Numbered from the stretch's first letter, positions 16,437-26,630 are shown. The stretch is DNA of 64,000 nucleotides from Sphingobium sp. DEHP117 (GCF_030867385.1 NZ_JAPFBJ010000001.1:1240001-1304000); one strand, 5' to 3'. Made by a program: numbers and translations. Notes: a model not told the origin generated them from the sequence alone.

Positions 16437-17756
16437 ATGGCTTTCCCCTCTGTTGACCCGCGCGCGCTGTTAAAACGTCATTTTCAGTCTTTCATGTCGC
16501 TGGCTATTCGCGGCGGCTCCGTTGCGTCCGGCTTTCTGATTACCGTCCTGATCGGCCGCCTGTTTGGCCCAGAGGCGAACGGTCACTATGCGCTGATCAC
16601 CCAGACCGCGATGTTTCTGTCCGTAGTCGCTGTGGGGGGCATAGACCTCGCGGTCACGCGCAAATTCTCTGCTGCAGTCGCACAGAATATCCGCATCGAG
16701 CGCCGCAGCCTGCTTAAGGTTATCGCCTATTCGCTGATGTTTACCGGGATATTGGTGGTGATCCTGATCAATGGCGGCACGCCGATCATGAAACTGATCT
16801 TCAAGGGCGAGGTGCCGCAGGACGCGATCCTTGTTCTCATCGTCATCATGATTTCACGGACACTGACCCGCATGCTGGGAGCGGTGTTGCGGTCTCAGAA
16901 GGTGTATATCTGGGGTCAGAGCATCGAGGTGCTGTTGATCCCGACGATCGTGCTGATTTACATCGCGGCGGGAATGGCGCCGGGCGTCGAACAGGTATTG
17001 TGGATGACCGCAGTCACTGGAATGCTGGTTGGCACAGCGGCATTCTTCACATGCCTACCCTATAGCACCAACGAGCCGGGCGCACTGCACGTACCGATGC
17101 GCGAGATATTGAAGGTCGCGGTTCCCTTGTGGGGCGTGGCTATCTTCCTCAACGTGGCCGACTGGTATGGCCTCGCCACCGCGTCGGCCGTGCTTGGCGT
17201 CTACGAGGCAGGATTATATCGCGTTGCAGCGCAAGTAGCGGGCGTGCTCAGCATCATCACCATGGGCCTGTTCAGCGTGTTCTCTCCGCAATTCGCCGAG
17301 GCTCATGCCGGCGGAGACATGCGCAAGCTGGCACGCCTCGCCGCATCGGCAACTCGCCTGTCCGCCTTTTTCTGCCTGCCGGTGGCAGTGCTTATCTTCG
17401 TTTTCGCCGGGCCTGTGCTGGACCTGTTTGGGCCGGAATTTCACCCGGCGACCACGGTGTTGCGGGTCGCGGTTGTCGGCCAGGCGATCTATACCATGAC
17501 CGGCCCGTCCGGGTTAATCCTGGCGATGACGGGCCATGAACGCACCAACCTCATCCAGACGATCGGCAGCACCGCACTTTTGCTGGTAAGCGCGCCGATC
17601 GCCGCGCGCTATGGCGGACTGCTGGGTATTGCGGGCTGTCTTGCTGCGGTGATAATCGCGCGCAACATCGTGAGCATATGGTCGGTGCGACGCCTTACCG
17701 GCATCAATGTGTTTACCGGCACGATAAAGCCGATCGAAACGCCAGCGGTGGCCTGA
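16437..17756 (+). CDS. Lipopolysaccharide/exopolysaccharide flippase (Wzx family)
   Basis: A MATE/MOP-superfamily membrane protein of 439 residues with about 12-14 hydrophobic segments. It starts RGGSVASGFLITVLIGRLFGPEANGHYAL, the usual first-helix motif of Wzx-type transporters. It should move undecaprenyl-PP-linked repeat units across the inner membrane. ATG 16437, with GGAAACGAG just upstream, is preferred over ATG 16383. It is the only forward gene between two reverse-strand clusters and ends 20 bp from the rmlB stop. A second flippase lies at 26627-27952. Confidence 0.85.
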   Translation: MAFPSVDPRALLKRHFQSFMSLAIRGGSVASGFLITVLIGRLFGPEANGHYALITQTAMFLSVVAVGGIDLAVTRKFSAAVAQNIRIERRSLLKVIAYSLMFTGILVVILINGGTPIMKLIFKGEVPQDAILVLIVIMISRTLTRMLGAVLRSQKVYIWGQSIEVLLIPTIVLIYIAAGMAPGVEQVLWMTAVTGMLVGTAAFFTCLPYSTNEPGALHVPMREILKVAVPLWGVAIFLNVADWYGLATASAVLGVYEAGLYRVAAQVAGVLSIITMGLFSVFSPQFAEAHAGGDMRKLARLAASATRLSAFFCLPVAVLIFVFAGPVLDLFGPEFHPATTVLRVAVVGQAIYTMTGPSGLILAMTGHERTNLIQTIGSTALLLVSAPIAARYGGLLGIAGCLAAVIIARNIVSIWSVRRLTGINVFTGTIKPIETPAVA

Positions 17757-17775
17757 GCCACCCGCCGAACCTCCC

Positions 17776-18831
17776 TCAGCGGTTAAGCAACGGCCGCCAC
17801 CAGTTTTCGTTGGTCAGATACCATTGCAGCGTCTGCGCGAAGCCTTCCGCGAAGGTGCGGCGCGGGGCATAGCCCAACTCAGCGCGCGCCTTGGTTTCAT
17901 CGATGGCATAGCGGCGGTCATGCCCGGCGCGGTCGGTGACGAAGGTCTTGAGGCTGTCAGACGGCTTGCCCTGGGCGGCGGGGGCCTGCGGGAAACGCGC
18001 CGCGAGGGACGGATCGGCCGCGAATGCGCGGTCCACCGTAGCGCAAATCTCCTCGATCACGCGCAGATTGGGCAGCTCCTGCCCACCACCGATATTATAG
18101 GTTTCGCCGGGCTGGCCGTTGAGGATAACCTTCTCGATGCCATAGCAATGATCCTCGACATGCAGCCAGTCGCGCACGTTCATCCCATCGCCATAGATCG
18201 GCAGATTGCGGCCATGCAGGCAGTTGAGCAGAAAAAGCGGGATCAGCTTTTCAGGAAATTGATAAGGGCCATAGTTGTTCGAGCAGTTGCTCGTCGTGAC
18301 GTTGAGGCCATAAGTGTGATGATAGGCGCGCACGAGATGGTCTGACCCGGCCTTGCTCGCCGAATAGGGCGAGTTGGGGGCGTAGGGTGTCGTCTCGCTG
18401 AAGGCGGGATCATTCGGGCCCAATGAGCCATAGACCTCGTCTGTGGAAACATGATGGAAACGGTGCGGCTGGCCGGTGCCGCTGTCCAGCCACAGCTTGC
18501 GCGCGGCTTTCAAAAGGCTGTGCGTGCCGATCACGTTGGTGGTGACGAACGCATCCGGGCCGGTGATCGAGCGATCGACATGGCTCTCGGCGGCGAAGTG
18601 GACGATGGTGCGGATGCCGCGCTCGGAAAGGAGCCTTTCCACGAGCGCGGTATCACAGATGTCGCCCTCGATCAGCTCGACGCGATCCAGCCCTGCGATA
18701 TTGGCCGGGTTACCCGCATAAGTGAGCGCATCGAGCACCGTGATGGTGTCATCCGCGTGATGTTCGCGCCAGTAATGCACGAAATTAGCGCCGATAAACC
18801 CGGCGCCGCCGGTTACGAGCAATTCAGCCAT
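17776..18831 (-). CDS. rmlB: dTDP-glucose 4,6-dehydratase
   Basis: Second enzyme of dTDP-L-rhamnose synthesis: NAD-dependent conversion of dTDP-glucose to dTDP-4-keto-6-deoxyglucose. The 351-residue SDR protein starts with the Rossmann motif TGGAGFIGANF. It has STDEVYGSLG, the catalytic YSASKAGSDH (YxxxK) and NNYGPYQFPEKLIP, all diagnostic of RmlB. ATG 18831 is chosen because it places the Rossmann motif at the N-terminus; it overlaps the rmlD stop by eight bases. The frame extends upstream without homologous sequence. Confidence 0.96.
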   Translation of the reverse strand: MAELLVTGGAGFIGANFVHYWREHHADDTITVLDALTYAGNPANIAGLDRVELIEGDICDTALVERLLSERGIRTIVHFAAESHVDRSITGPDAFVTTNVIGTHSLLKAARKLWLDSGTGQPHRFHHVSTDEVYGSLGPNDPAFSETTPYAPNSPYSASKAGSDHLVRAYHHTYGLNVTTSNCSNNYGPYQFPEKLIPLFLLNCLHGRNLPIYGDGMNVRDWLHVEDHCYGIEKVILNGQPGETYNIGGGQELPNLRVIEEICATVDRAFAADPSLAARFPQAPAAQGKPSDSLKTFVTDRAGHDRRYAIDETKARAELGYAPRRTFAEGFAQTLQWYLTNENWWRPLLNR

Positions 18832-19681
18832 GTGTTTTGATTTCCTGTAGCATTTTGCGCAGATTGGCGCGCCAATGAGGGGCCGGGCTGCCCAGCGCCG
18901 AAAAGGTGCTGCTCTTGTCCAGCACCGAATAATGCGGACGGGTGGCGGGGGTGGGATAGTCGGCGGTGTTGATGGGAATAATCGGCACCGCGCGGCTGAG
19001 GAGGCCAGCTGCAAACCCCTCCTCCTGGATCGCGACGGCGAAGTCATACCAGCTCGCCACGCCGCTATCGGTATAATGATGGATGCCGGTGATACCCTTC
19101 GCGCTCAAGGCCCATAATGCAGCGGCGAGATCAGGCGCGTAGGTTGGCGTGCCGATCTGATCCGCGACTACGCGCACCTCATCGCGCTCTGCCATCAGGC
19201 GGAGCATCGTGCGGACGAAATTATTGCCCTTGGGCGCATAGACCCATGCGGTGCGGACGATGAGTGCGTCAGGGCCGGCGGCCTGTTCGCCCGCCAGCTT
19301 GGTGCGGCCATAGGCGCTGACCGGCGCGGGCGCATCGGATGGCTTGTAGGGCACACCGCTCACGCCATCGAACACGAAATCGGTCGAGACATGGACGAGG
19401 CGGGCGTTGTGGGCGCGGGCGGCATCAGCGAGGTTGCCGACGGCTTGGGCGTTGATCCGTAGCGCCAGTTCCTCCTCGCTCTCCGCCTTGTCCACCGCCG
19501 TATGCGCGGCGGCGTTGAGGATGAGGTCGGGCTTATGCTCGCCAACGAAGGCGGCAACGGCATCCGCGTCGCAGATGTCCAGCTCCGCTACATCGGTGCA
19601 GATCAGCTCCGCGCCTTGCGGTGCCGTCTGTTGCAGCGACCAGCCCAGCTGGCCGTTCGCTCCGGTGATCAGCGCCTTCAT
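18824..19681 (-). CDS. rmlD: dTDP-4-dehydrorhamnose reductase
   Basis: Last step of dTDP-L-rhamnose formation, NADPH-dependent reduction of the 4-keto sugar. The 285-residue protein shows GANGQLGWSL, HVSTDFVFDG and the catalytic YGRTKLAGE (YxxxK), and a C-terminal RPHYSVLDKSS typical of RmlD. ATG 19681 overlaps the rmlC stop by four bases. Order in the operon is A-C-D-B, which differs from the A-C-B-D order of the gellan cluster. Confidence 0.96.
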   Translation of the reverse strand: MKALITGANGQLGWSLQQTAPQGAELICTDVAELDICDADAVAAFVGEHKPDLILNAAAHTAVDKAESEEELALRINAQAVGNLADAARAHNARLVHVSTDFVFDGVSGVPYKPSDAPAPVSAYGRTKLAGEQAAGPDALIVRTAWVYAPKGNNFVRTMLRLMAERDEVRVVADQIGTPTYAPDLAAALWALSAKGITGIHHYTDSGVASWYDFAVAIQEEGFAAGLLSRAVPIIPINTADYPTPATRPHYSVLDKSSTFSALGSPAPHWRANLRKMLQEIKTHG

Positions 19682-20223
19682 GGAAACGTCACCGCTTGCG
19701 CTAATGGCTTGCCCGCCACATCCTTGGCGGAAAGCTGAGGCTCTATGCCATCGAGCGGCCATTCGATGCCGACGGCAGGGTCATTCCAGAGCAGGCTGTG
19801 CTCATTGGCCGGATCATAATAGCCGACGCATTTGTAGAGAAAATCCGTGCCATCCTCGAGGCAGAGGAACCCGTGCGCCATGCCCTGCGGTACCCACAGC
19901 ATGCGCTTGTTTACAGCGCTGAGCTCCACGCCCACCCATTTGCCGAAGGTCGGCGAGGACTTGCGCATATCGACAACGGCATCGAACACCGCGCCAGCGG
20001 TCACGCGTACCAGCTTGCCCTGCGGGCCGGGCTGTTGATAGTGCATGCCGCGCAGCACGCCGCGAGACGAGCGGCTGTGATTATCCTGCACGAAATCGAG
20101 GTCCAGCCCGGCTTCCTTGAAGCTGCGGGCGTTCCAGCTTTCCATGAAGAAGCCGCGCTCGTCGCCGAACACCTTCGGCTCGATGATCAGGACGCCGGGA
20201 ATAGCCGTCTCGATCAGCTCCAC
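19678..20223 (-). CDS. rmlC: dTDP-4-dehydrorhamnose 3,5-epimerase
   Basis: A 181-residue cupin that epimerises C3 and C5 of dTDP-4-keto-6-deoxyglucose. Motifs are [31 protein letters not shown] with the catalytic-region His, and [15 protein letters not shown]. The protein works as a homodimer in known cases. It overlaps both rmlD (four bases) and rmlA (ten bases), so the operon is translationally coupled. Confidence 0.96.
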   Translation of the reverse strand: MELIETAIPGVLIIEPKVFGDERGFFMESWNARSFKEAGLDLDFVQDNHSRSSRGVLRGMHYQQPGPQGKLVRVTAGAVFDAVVDMRKSSPTFGKWVGVELSAVNKRMLWVPQGMAHGFLCLEDGTDFLYKCVGYYDPANEHSLLWNDPAVGIEWPLDGIEPQLSAKDVAGKPLAQAVTFP

Positions 20224-21098
20224 TTCGCGCCCCCTTCAAGCAGCTTGAGCAGATAGGCGCCATAGCCGGATTTGACGAGCGGAGCGGCGACGCGCTCCAG
20301 CTGGGCGTCATCGATGAAACCCTTGCGCCACGCAAGTTCCTCCGGGCAGCAGATCTTGAGCCCCTGCCGTTCCTCGGTGATGCGGACATAGTTGGCGGCG
20401 TCAATCAGTGAGCCATGCGTGCCGGTATCGAGCCAGGCATAGCCGCGCCCCATGATCTCCACATTCAGCTCGCCCGCCTCCAGATAAAGCCGGTTGAGGT
20501 CGGTGATTTCCAGCTCTCCGCGTGGCGAGGGCTTGATGGCGTGGGCATATTCGACCGCCCTGCCGTCGTAGAAATACAGTCCGGTCACCGCATAGTTGGA
20601 TTTAGGCTGAGCCGGCTTTTCCTCGATGGTCTCGGCCCGGCCGTTGGCATCGAACGACACGACACCATAGGCAGTCGGATCATTGACATAATAGCCGAAC
20701 ACCGTCGCGCCGCTCTGCCGCCCCGCCGCGTTGTCCAGCAGTTCGGTGAGGCCATGGCCGTAGAAGATATTATCGCCGAGGATCAGCGTCGACGGGTTGG
20801 TACCCACGAAGTCCGCGCCGATATGATAGGCCTGCGCGAGGCCGCCGGGATCAGGCTGCACGGCGTAAGTAAGCGTAAGGCCCATGTCGGATCCATCGCC
20901 CAGCAGCGCCTGAAAAGCGGCCTGATCATGCGGTGTGGTGATGATCATGATCTCGCGGATGCCGGACAATATCAGCACCGAGAGCGGGTAATAAATCATC
21001 GGCTTGTCATACACCGGCATCAATTGCTTAGAGACCGCCTTCGTCAGCGGATAGAGCCGCGTGCCCGATCCGCCCGCGAGTATTATGCCTTTGCGCAT
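20214..21098 (-). CDS. rmlA: Glucose-1-phosphate thymidylyltransferase
   Basis: First enzyme of the dTDP-rhamnose pathway, making dTDP-glucose from glucose-1-phosphate and dTTP. The 294-residue protein starts with [17 protein letters not shown], the nucleotide-binding signature, followed by [25 protein letters not shown] and a C-terminal [12 protein letters not shown]. It heads the rmlACDB operon; 93 bp separate it from the type I secretion ABC gene upstream. Confidence 0.97.
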   Translation of the reverse strand: MRKGIILAGGSGTRLYPLTKAVSKQLMPVYDKPMIYYPLSVLILSGIREIMIITTPHDQAAFQALLGDGSDMGLTLTYAVQPDPGGLAQAYHIGADFVGTNPSTLILGDNIFYGHGLTELLDNAAGRQSGATVFGYYVNDPTAYGVVSFDANGRAETIEEKPAQPKSNYAVTGLYFYDGRAVEYAHAIKPSPRGELEITDLNRLYLEAGELNVEIMGRGYAWLDTGTHGSLIDAANYVRITEERQGLKICCPEELAWRKGFIDDAQLERVAAPLVKSGYGAYLLKLLEGGAKWS

Positions 21099-21191
21099 GA
21101 TGTGATCAGTCTCCAGTGCAGTCCGGTCAGCGATTCGTCTATGCTGCGTGTGCTAAACACTCCGTTACCGCGCGCAAGAGAAGATATCCAT

Positions 21192-22934
21192 TCACGCGCT
21201 GGCTGCCGCCGGACGCGCGACAGGTTCAGGGCGCTTGTCAGGCAAAAGGTGACCGACCAGCTTCTCCTTCGGGCCAAAGGCGATGGAGCGCCCGTCTTTC
21301 ATCAACAGCACGAGATCGACCGAAGCGAGCAGTGAAGGGCGATGCGCAACCGCAATGACGATGGCGCCGCGCGCCCGCACATCGGCAATCGCGCTGGCGA
21401 GCGCTTCCTCTCCAAGGCTGTCGAGGTTCGAGTTCGGTTCATCCAGAATAATGAGAAAAGGATCGCCATAGAGCGCGCGGGCTAGGCCGATGCGCTGCCG
21501 CTGCCCGCCCGAAAGCGCGCGGCCATCCGCACCCACCGGCGTGTTATAGCCATCGGGCAGATGCAGGATCAGGTCATGCACCCCCGCCAACTCTGCCGCC
21601 TTGATGATATCCTCAGACTGGGCGTCGGGATCGAACCGGGCGATATTCTCCGCCACGGTGCCGCCGATCAGCTCGACATTCTGCGGCAGATAGCCGATAT
21701 GGCGCCCCAAAATCTCCGGCGGCCATTGCGTAATGTCCGCTTCGTCGAGTCGCACGGCGCCGGCATTAAGCGGCCAGATCCCCGCCAGAGCGCGTACCAA
21801 AGTCGATTTACCGCAGCCGCTCGGCCCCAGGATCGCCAGCGCCTCGCCAGCGCGCAATCCGAACTTCACGCCCTGCACCGTCAGCCGGTCCGTACCGGGA
21901 GGGCCGAGCGTCACATCATCGGCAAACATCGTCTTTTCGGGCGCGGGCAGCATATTGGCAGTAGGGAATTCGGGCATGGCGAGGATCAGCGACTTGAGAC
22001 GTGCCCAGCCCTGCCGCGCGCCCACAAACCCGCGCCAGTTGGCGATTGCCGCCTCAACGGGCGCGAGCGCCCGCGACGAGAGGATCGAACTGGCGAAGAT
22101 CACGCCGCCGCTTGCCTCATGGCTCATCACCAGCAGCGCACCCACGGTCAGCACGCCGGATTGCAGCACCATGCGAAGGATCTTCGTCAAGTTACTGAGA
22201 CTATTGGCAATAGCGTTCAGCTTTTCTTGCGCGGCGAGGAACTGGCCGCTGGTGGTGCGCCAGCGCGCGCCGATGCGCCCCTCCATGCCCAACGCGCTCA
22301 GCACTTCGGCATGGCGGCGGGTGATGTCTGCCACTACCTGCCGGTTACCCGCCAGCTGCATCAACTTCTGGTTCTTTTCCGAGGTCAGACGCTCGGTCAG
22401 GAACGTGAGGAACACCAGGATCGCTCCGCCGACCAACACGGTGATGCCGAGATAGGGATGCAGGAGAAACAGGATGATGATGAAGAACAGCATCCACGGC
22501 AGATCGACCAACGCGGACGGCCCCGGTCCGGCGAGAAACTGGCGCAGCTGATCCAGATCGCGCATCGGCTGGAGGCTGTCCATGCTCGTCTGCGTGCGCG
22601 CCATCAGGCTCATGAGCTTGTGCACATCGGCGCTGAGGTCCACATCGACCGCCGCCGAGAAATGAAGCAGCACCCGGCTGCGGATGAAGTCCAGCACGCC
22701 TTGAAAGGCATAGGCCGCGAGACAAAGTATGGCGAGGCCGACAAGCGTGGGAATGCTGCCGCTCGGCAGCACCATATCATAGACCAGCATCATGTAGAGC
22801 GATCCGCTCAAGAGCAGGACGTTGAGCACTGCGCTCAGCACCGTCGTAGCGATCATCGCCCGGCGGGCATGGGCCAGCACCAGCGCCAGCCGCTGCTTCG
22901 CCGCGTCTCCTTGTACCCAGCCCTCGACGCTCAT
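21192..22934 (-). CDS. Type I secretion permease/ATPase (PrtD/HasD family)
   Basis: A 580-residue half-transporter. The membrane domain (residues about 20-310, six helices) is followed by an ABC domain with Walker A GPSGCGKST (about 367), Q-loop YLPQNVELIGG, signature LSGGQRQRIGLARAL, Walker B FLIILDEPNSNLD and an H-loop His in VAHRP. The family exports proteins with C-terminal signals together with a HlyD-type adaptor and TolC. Sphingan clusters carry an ABC/adaptor pair (atrB, atrD); here no adaptor gene is visible nearby. The cargo is unknown. Confidence 0.9.
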   Translation of the reverse strand: MSVEGWVQGDAAKQRLALVLAHARRAMIATTVLSAVLNVLLLSGSLYMMLVYDMVLPSGSIPTLVGLAILCLAAYAFQGVLDFIRSRVLLHFSAAVDVDLSADVHKLMSLMARTQTSMDSLQPMRDLDQLRQFLAGPGPSALVDLPWMLFFIIILFLLHPYLGITVLVGGAILVFLTFLTERLTSEKNQKLMQLAGNRQVVADITRRHAEVLSALGMEGRIGARWRTTSGQFLAAQEKLNAIANSLSNLTKILRMVLQSGVLTVGALLVMSHEASGGVIFASSILSSRALAPVEAAIANWRGFVGARQGWARLKSLILAMPEFPTANMLPAPEKTMFADDVTLGPPGTDRLTVQGVKFGLRAGEALAILGPSGCGKSTLVRALAGIWPLNAGAVRLDEADITQWPPEILGRHIGYLPQNVELIGGTVAENIARFDPDAQSEDIIKAAELAGVHDLILHLPDGYNTPVGADGRALSGGQRQRIGLARALYGDPFLIILDEPNSNLDSLGEEALASAIADVRARGAIVIAVAHRPSLLASVDLVLLMKDGRSIAFGPKEKLVGHLLPDKRPEPVARPAAASA

Positions 22935-23023
22935 GCGCGGTTTCCCGATCCAGGAGGGGTTATGGCAGAACGCACCGTCATGACCTCAAGCATTAGGGGC
23001 GAAACACTATCACGACAAGCATG

Positions 23024-24709
23024 TTACGGCGCGATGACGCGGCCGCAGCCTCGCTCGTCCATATGCTCCCGCAGCGACGCGATCCAGCGGCTGCCCCAAG
23101 GGACGATGCCGATGCCCATCGGCCCGAAAGCGCTTATATCGAGGATGGCGATGTCCGGGTGTCGGGTGCAGAGCCGGTCCACCCGCTCGCGCGTCAACCA
23201 GCCGATGTGCATCACCACCGGCCCACCCAGCGGATCGCTGCCCGGCCCGCGCACGAGGTCCGTCACGTAGCGTCCGCCGCGCGGATCGACCAGCACCACG
23301 TCCGCCCCACTCGTCATGATGCGCCGGTGAACCTCGGCATAAGGCGCGACATAATCATGCGCGCGCGCCATCAGGAAGCTGCCGGTCAGCAAAGCGATGA
23401 GAACGGAGGCACTGAGCACGCGACTGTCTGGTCGTTTGACGCTCGCCCAGCCAAGCCCCGCGAGCAGAGCGAAGCTGCCGATAAAGCCGTGGAGATAGCG
23501 ATAGCCCCAGCCATAGCCGGGGTCGATCGCGAGCGCCGCCATGCCCAGCGCTCCCAGCCCCAGCGGCAGCGCAACGCGCTGTCCCCGCAAGGCCGCGCGC
23601 CATCCGATGCGCCACAGACTGATGAGCGCGAGCGGTACCAGCAGCAGGTTGTTCCATGCGAAGAAGCGGCTCATATAGAGCAAGGGCCGCCATTTCTCGA
23701 GCCGCTCGGCCAGGCTCTGCATCTTGTCCGCCACGCCTGCAGAAGGGCGCACATCGGCTGCTGGACCATAAAGGTCTATCATCAGGCCAGGCCACAGCTT
23801 GGCCCAGATGACGATGGCAAGCCCGAGAATGATGGCATGGAAGAGCAATGCGCCCCAGCGTCTGCCCAGAGCGAACCACAGCAGAAACGGCGTGAGGAAC
23901 ACAAGCGGGTAATGATATTGATGCAAGCCCGCGAGCAGCAGCGCCGTGATCCCGGCGCCCAGGTGCCCCAGCCTGTCCCCGCGCAGGACCAGCGCCAGCC
24001 ATACCATGTTCAAGGCGAAATGCCCGGTCATCGCATAGGGGGTCATGCCGGTGACGAGCAGTTGCGCCGACGTGAGCGCCATCAGCATCGTCACCGCCAC
24101 GGCATCAGGGCGATCCGGCATGATGCGCAGCGCCGCGCGCCACAGAGCGAACAGGCCAAGCGCGAGCAGCAACGGACCGGCGAGGTTGGCGTCTCCCAGC
24201 CAGCCGCACAGCGCGCGGAAGGCGGAATTCAGGGGCAGATAGGCTGAATTCCAATACTTGTCCGCCCCGAAGGGCGAGAAGAACTCCGGCATGATGGCGC
24301 GGCGATAGTCAAGCCATTCGGGCGGGATCGGCCGGGCTAGCCAGCCGTCCTGCATCGCCTTTGCCGCGAACTCAGCCACTTCCTCATCGCGCGAGAGGCT
24401 GTAGTTGCCGAACAGCCAGTATCTCCCGGCCCATGAAGCGAGTCCAAACGGCGCGATCAGGATACCGACGATCCGCGCCTGTCCTCCCCAGCGCCAGCCG
24501 CCGTTGGGAACCCAGCGGAGCGCCAGCCCGCCGAGAAACAGCGCGCCGCATCCCATTGCCAGCGCGGGCAAATCCTGCGCCTTGAAGAAAACATGCCCTA
24601 TGGTGCGGCCCTTTAGCCATTCCACTTCCACGCCCCAAGCCGCGACCAGCCAGAGCGCGTAACAGACCGCACTTATCAGCATCAGCCAGGAGACGCGGCC
24701 CCGGGTCAT
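23024..24709 (-). CDS. Multi-pass membrane protein, GT-C glycosyltransferase-like
   Basis: The 561-residue protein has about 11-13 membrane helices over residues 8-450 and a soluble C-terminal domain of about 100 residues. A first extracytoplasmic loop contains SRDEEVAEF, resembling the acidic DE motif of GT-C transferases (GT39/ArnT relatives) that use polyprenyl-phosphate sugars. It may glycosylate the polymer at the periplasmic face, or stand in for a polymerase; no other Wzy candidate is visible here. ATG 24709 overlaps the preceding stop by four bases (ATGA). Confidence 0.55.
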   Translation of the reverse strand: MTRGRVSWLMLISAVCYALWLVAAWGVEVEWLKGRTIGHVFFKAQDLPALAMGCGALFLGGLALRWVPNGGWRWGGQARIVGILIAPFGLASWAGRYWLFGNYSLSRDEEVAEFAAKAMQDGWLARPIPPEWLDYRRAIMPEFFSPFGADKYWNSAYLPLNSAFRALCGWLGDANLAGPLLLALGLFALWRAALRIMPDRPDAVAVTMLMALTSAQLLVTGMTPYAMTGHFALNMVWLALVLRGDRLGHLGAGITALLLAGLHQYHYPLVFLTPFLLWFALGRRWGALLFHAIILGLAIVIWAKLWPGLMIDLYGPAADVRPSAGVADKMQSLAERLEKWRPLLYMSRFFAWNNLLLVPLALISLWRIGWRAALRGQRVALPLGLGALGMAALAIDPGYGWGYRYLHGFIGSFALLAGLGWASVKRPDSRVLSASVLIALLTGSFLMARAHDYVAPYAEVHRRIMTSGADVVLVDPRGGRYVTDLVRGPGSDPLGGPVVMHIGWLTRERVDRLCTRHPDIAILDISAFGPMGIGIVPWGSRWIASLREHMDERGCGRVIAP

Positions 24710-25473
24710 GCGCTGGTTGCGCCCTCGCCCGCAAGATCGGCGCGAAGGAAAATGCCGTCCATCTCGACCAGCAGCGGGAAATGCCCCTTGTTGTTGGCGA
24801 AGAATGCGTTGGGAGCATAGCCGCACTCCTCAAGATAGCCGATCATCGCCCGGTAATCGACCGCACCCTGATATTGCGGGCGGACGGCAAGCTCGCTCTG
24901 CAGGCCGATCATATCGCCAAGCCGCTCCCCCGCCCCTTCGCACACCGCGCGGTCATGCCCCTGCGTATCCATCTTGAGGAAAGGGCGGGCGAGGCCATGC
25001 GGCCTGAGCAACTCATCCAGCATGCCGTCCAATCGGCGGCACTGCATCAGCACCGTCTTTTCAACGCGGTTGCGGCTCTCGAAGATCGGATCGAGGCGCT
25101 CGGCGGGCTTGGCGATGGAGCTGAACTGATGCGCGGCCATGATGTGGAACTCGGCCGTGCCGTCGAAGTCCGACAAGGCCATGTTGAACACATGCCATTT
25201 CGGATCGCGAGCGGCTTTGGCGGCAAGGATGGCGAATACATCGGGGTTCGGCTCGAACGAGAAGATATGCCCGCCAAAGCCTCCATCTTTCCGAGCCGAG
25301 AGCGCATATTGCCCCTCGTTCGCGCCGACATCGATCAGCGCGTCGATGGCGAACGCTTCAAAAAAGCGGCGGAGCGCAAGGATTTCGGGATATTGGTGGA
25401 CGCGCCCTGCCAAGCCAAGCCGGATCGCCAGCCAGCGTCGCTCCAGTTCCCGCCTTATCCGCCCCGCACTCAT
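24706..25473 (-). CDS. FkbM family methyltransferase
   Basis: A 255-residue SAM-dependent methyltransferase. The binding loop is IDVGANEGQYALSARK (about residue 47) with the acidic FSFEPNPDVF strand end, and FLKMDTQGHDRAVCEGA is the diagnostic FkbM motif. Members O-methylate sugars and other small molecules; methylation of a polysaccharide residue fits the context. It overlaps the GT4 gene upstream and the membrane-protein gene downstream by four bases each. Confidence 0.88.
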   Translation of the reverse strand: MSAGRIRRELERRWLAIRLGLAGRVHQYPEILALRRFFEAFAIDALIDVGANEGQYALSARKDGGFGGHIFSFEPNPDVFAILAAKAARDPKWHVFNMALSDFDGTAEFHIMAAHQFSSIAKPAERLDPIFESRNRVEKTVLMQCRRLDGMLDELLRPHGLARPFLKMDTQGHDRAVCEGAGERLGDMIGLQSELAVRPQYQGAVDYRAMIGYLEECGYAPNAFFANNKGHFPLLVEMDGIFLRADLAGEGATSA

Positions 25474-26630
25474 TCCTGCCTCATGGTTTTGATTGCCTGT
25501 TCATAGACCGCGAGCGTGGCGTCGGCAGCCTGCCCCCAGTCGCCCATCGCTGCCCGCACCGCCTGCGCGCCTCTGCCGAGAGCAGCGCGCGCGCCACCAT
25601 CCGCCACCAACGGCCCGAGTGCACCGGCCAACTCGCCCACATCCTCAGGCGCGCATAACCGCACCGCGGACTCATCCAGCGCGGCGAACATCCCAACCCG
25701 GCTCGCCACCATTGCCTTGCCATAATGCAGCGCCGAGAGGAACGCCCCGCTGCTGTCGATATGGCGATAGGGAAAGGCGATGATGTCCGCGCGTTGGAGA
25801 TGCGCGTCGAGCCGTTGCTCGGTGAGGAAGCCTAGGTCCAGCACCAGACGATCGCCGAAGCCCGCTTCGCGTATTCTTCCAAGCAGCGGCATAATGTCCA
25901 TGAAAGGCTTGCCCGCCACCCCGAGCTCAAACACAAGCCCCGCCTGCCAGAGCTGGAGGCACGCCTCTATCAGCAGATCGAACCCTTTATATGGGCGGAT
26001 CGTGCCGAAGAACAGGATGCGCGGTGATCTGGGTTGCGGCACGGCGGCGAGGTCCGCCTCCCCCGCACGGGCAAGCTCCATCGGGGGGTGCGGCACTACA
26101 CGCAGACGGTCTGGCGCGATCCCTTGTGCGATCATCGCCTCATAGGTGGTCTGCCCATGCACGATCAGCGCGTCGAACATATCGAGCAGCGCGCGATACC
26201 CCCTGCCCTGCGCGCCCGCATCGCCATGATAGGCGGAGGCGTTGTGAACCGTGTGCACCAGTGCGGGCCGACTCTCTCTCGCCCGAAGCCGTTCGATCAA
26301 ACGCCGATCCGCCGGAGGAAAGGGCAGCCATTGCGCATGGATGACATCGTCCGCGCGCAGATTTGCGATGTTTCCCCCCGTGGCGGAGGCCATATATTCC
26401 GCCGCCTTGAGCGCGCGAAAGGCTGTGCCCTCACCAAGAATGCCTCGCAACCGCTCGGACTGGCGGAAAAAACGCGGGACATAGGTGTAGGTCTCCGGCG
26501 CAATGGCGTCTGTGGCGCGCATCGGGCGGCCGAGCAGGCTCACCTCATGGCCCGCTCGGCCCAGCGCCGCGCACAGGCCATCGTCATAACGCCCCGTAAA
26601 AAGCGAAGGATCGAGCATCGCGATTTTCAT
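25470..26630 (-). CDS. Glycosyltransferase family 4
   Basis: A GT-B transferase of 386 residues. The N-terminal acceptor domain includes HAQWLPFPPADRR and VHTVHNASAYHGD. The C-terminal donor domain includes FFGTIRPYKGFDLLIEA, LGFLTEQRLDAHLQRADIIAFPYRHIDSSGAF and a catalytic-type E-like region. It should transfer a nucleotide sugar with retention to the growing lipid-linked oligosaccharide. ATG 26630 overlaps the flippase stop by four bases; an upstream extension to 26912 only re-reads flippase sequence. Confidence 0.88.
   Translation of the reverse strand: MKIAMLDPSLFTGRYDDGLCAALGRAGHEVSLLGRPMRATDAIAPETYTYVPRFFRQSERLRGILGEGTAFRALKAAEYMASATGGNIANLRADDVIHAQWLPFPPADRRLIERLRARESRPALVHTVHNASAYHGDAGAQGRGYRALLDMFDALIVHGQTTYEAMIAQGIAPDRLRVVPHPPMELARAGEADLAAVPQPRSPRILFFGTIRPYKGFDLLIEACLQLWQAGLVFELGVAGKPFMDIMPLLGRIREAGFGDRLVLDLGFLTEQRLDAHLQRADIIAFPYRHIDSSGAFLSALHYGKAMVASRVGMFAALDESAVRLCAPEDVGELAGALGPLVADGGARAALGRGAQAVRAAMGDWGQAADATLAVYEQAIKTMRQE

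Noticed and set aside
21561..23270. Long plus-strand frame of 569 codons, including an internal ATG near 22963 with AGGAGG upstream
   Set aside because: It is antisense to the type I secretion ABC gene and the GT-C-like gene. The product is low-complexity with no homology; the ribosome-binding match is likely chance.
23021..24247. Plus-strand frame of 408 codons
   Set aside because: Antisense shadow of the GT-C-like membrane protein, rich in His, Arg and Gln without domain signatures.
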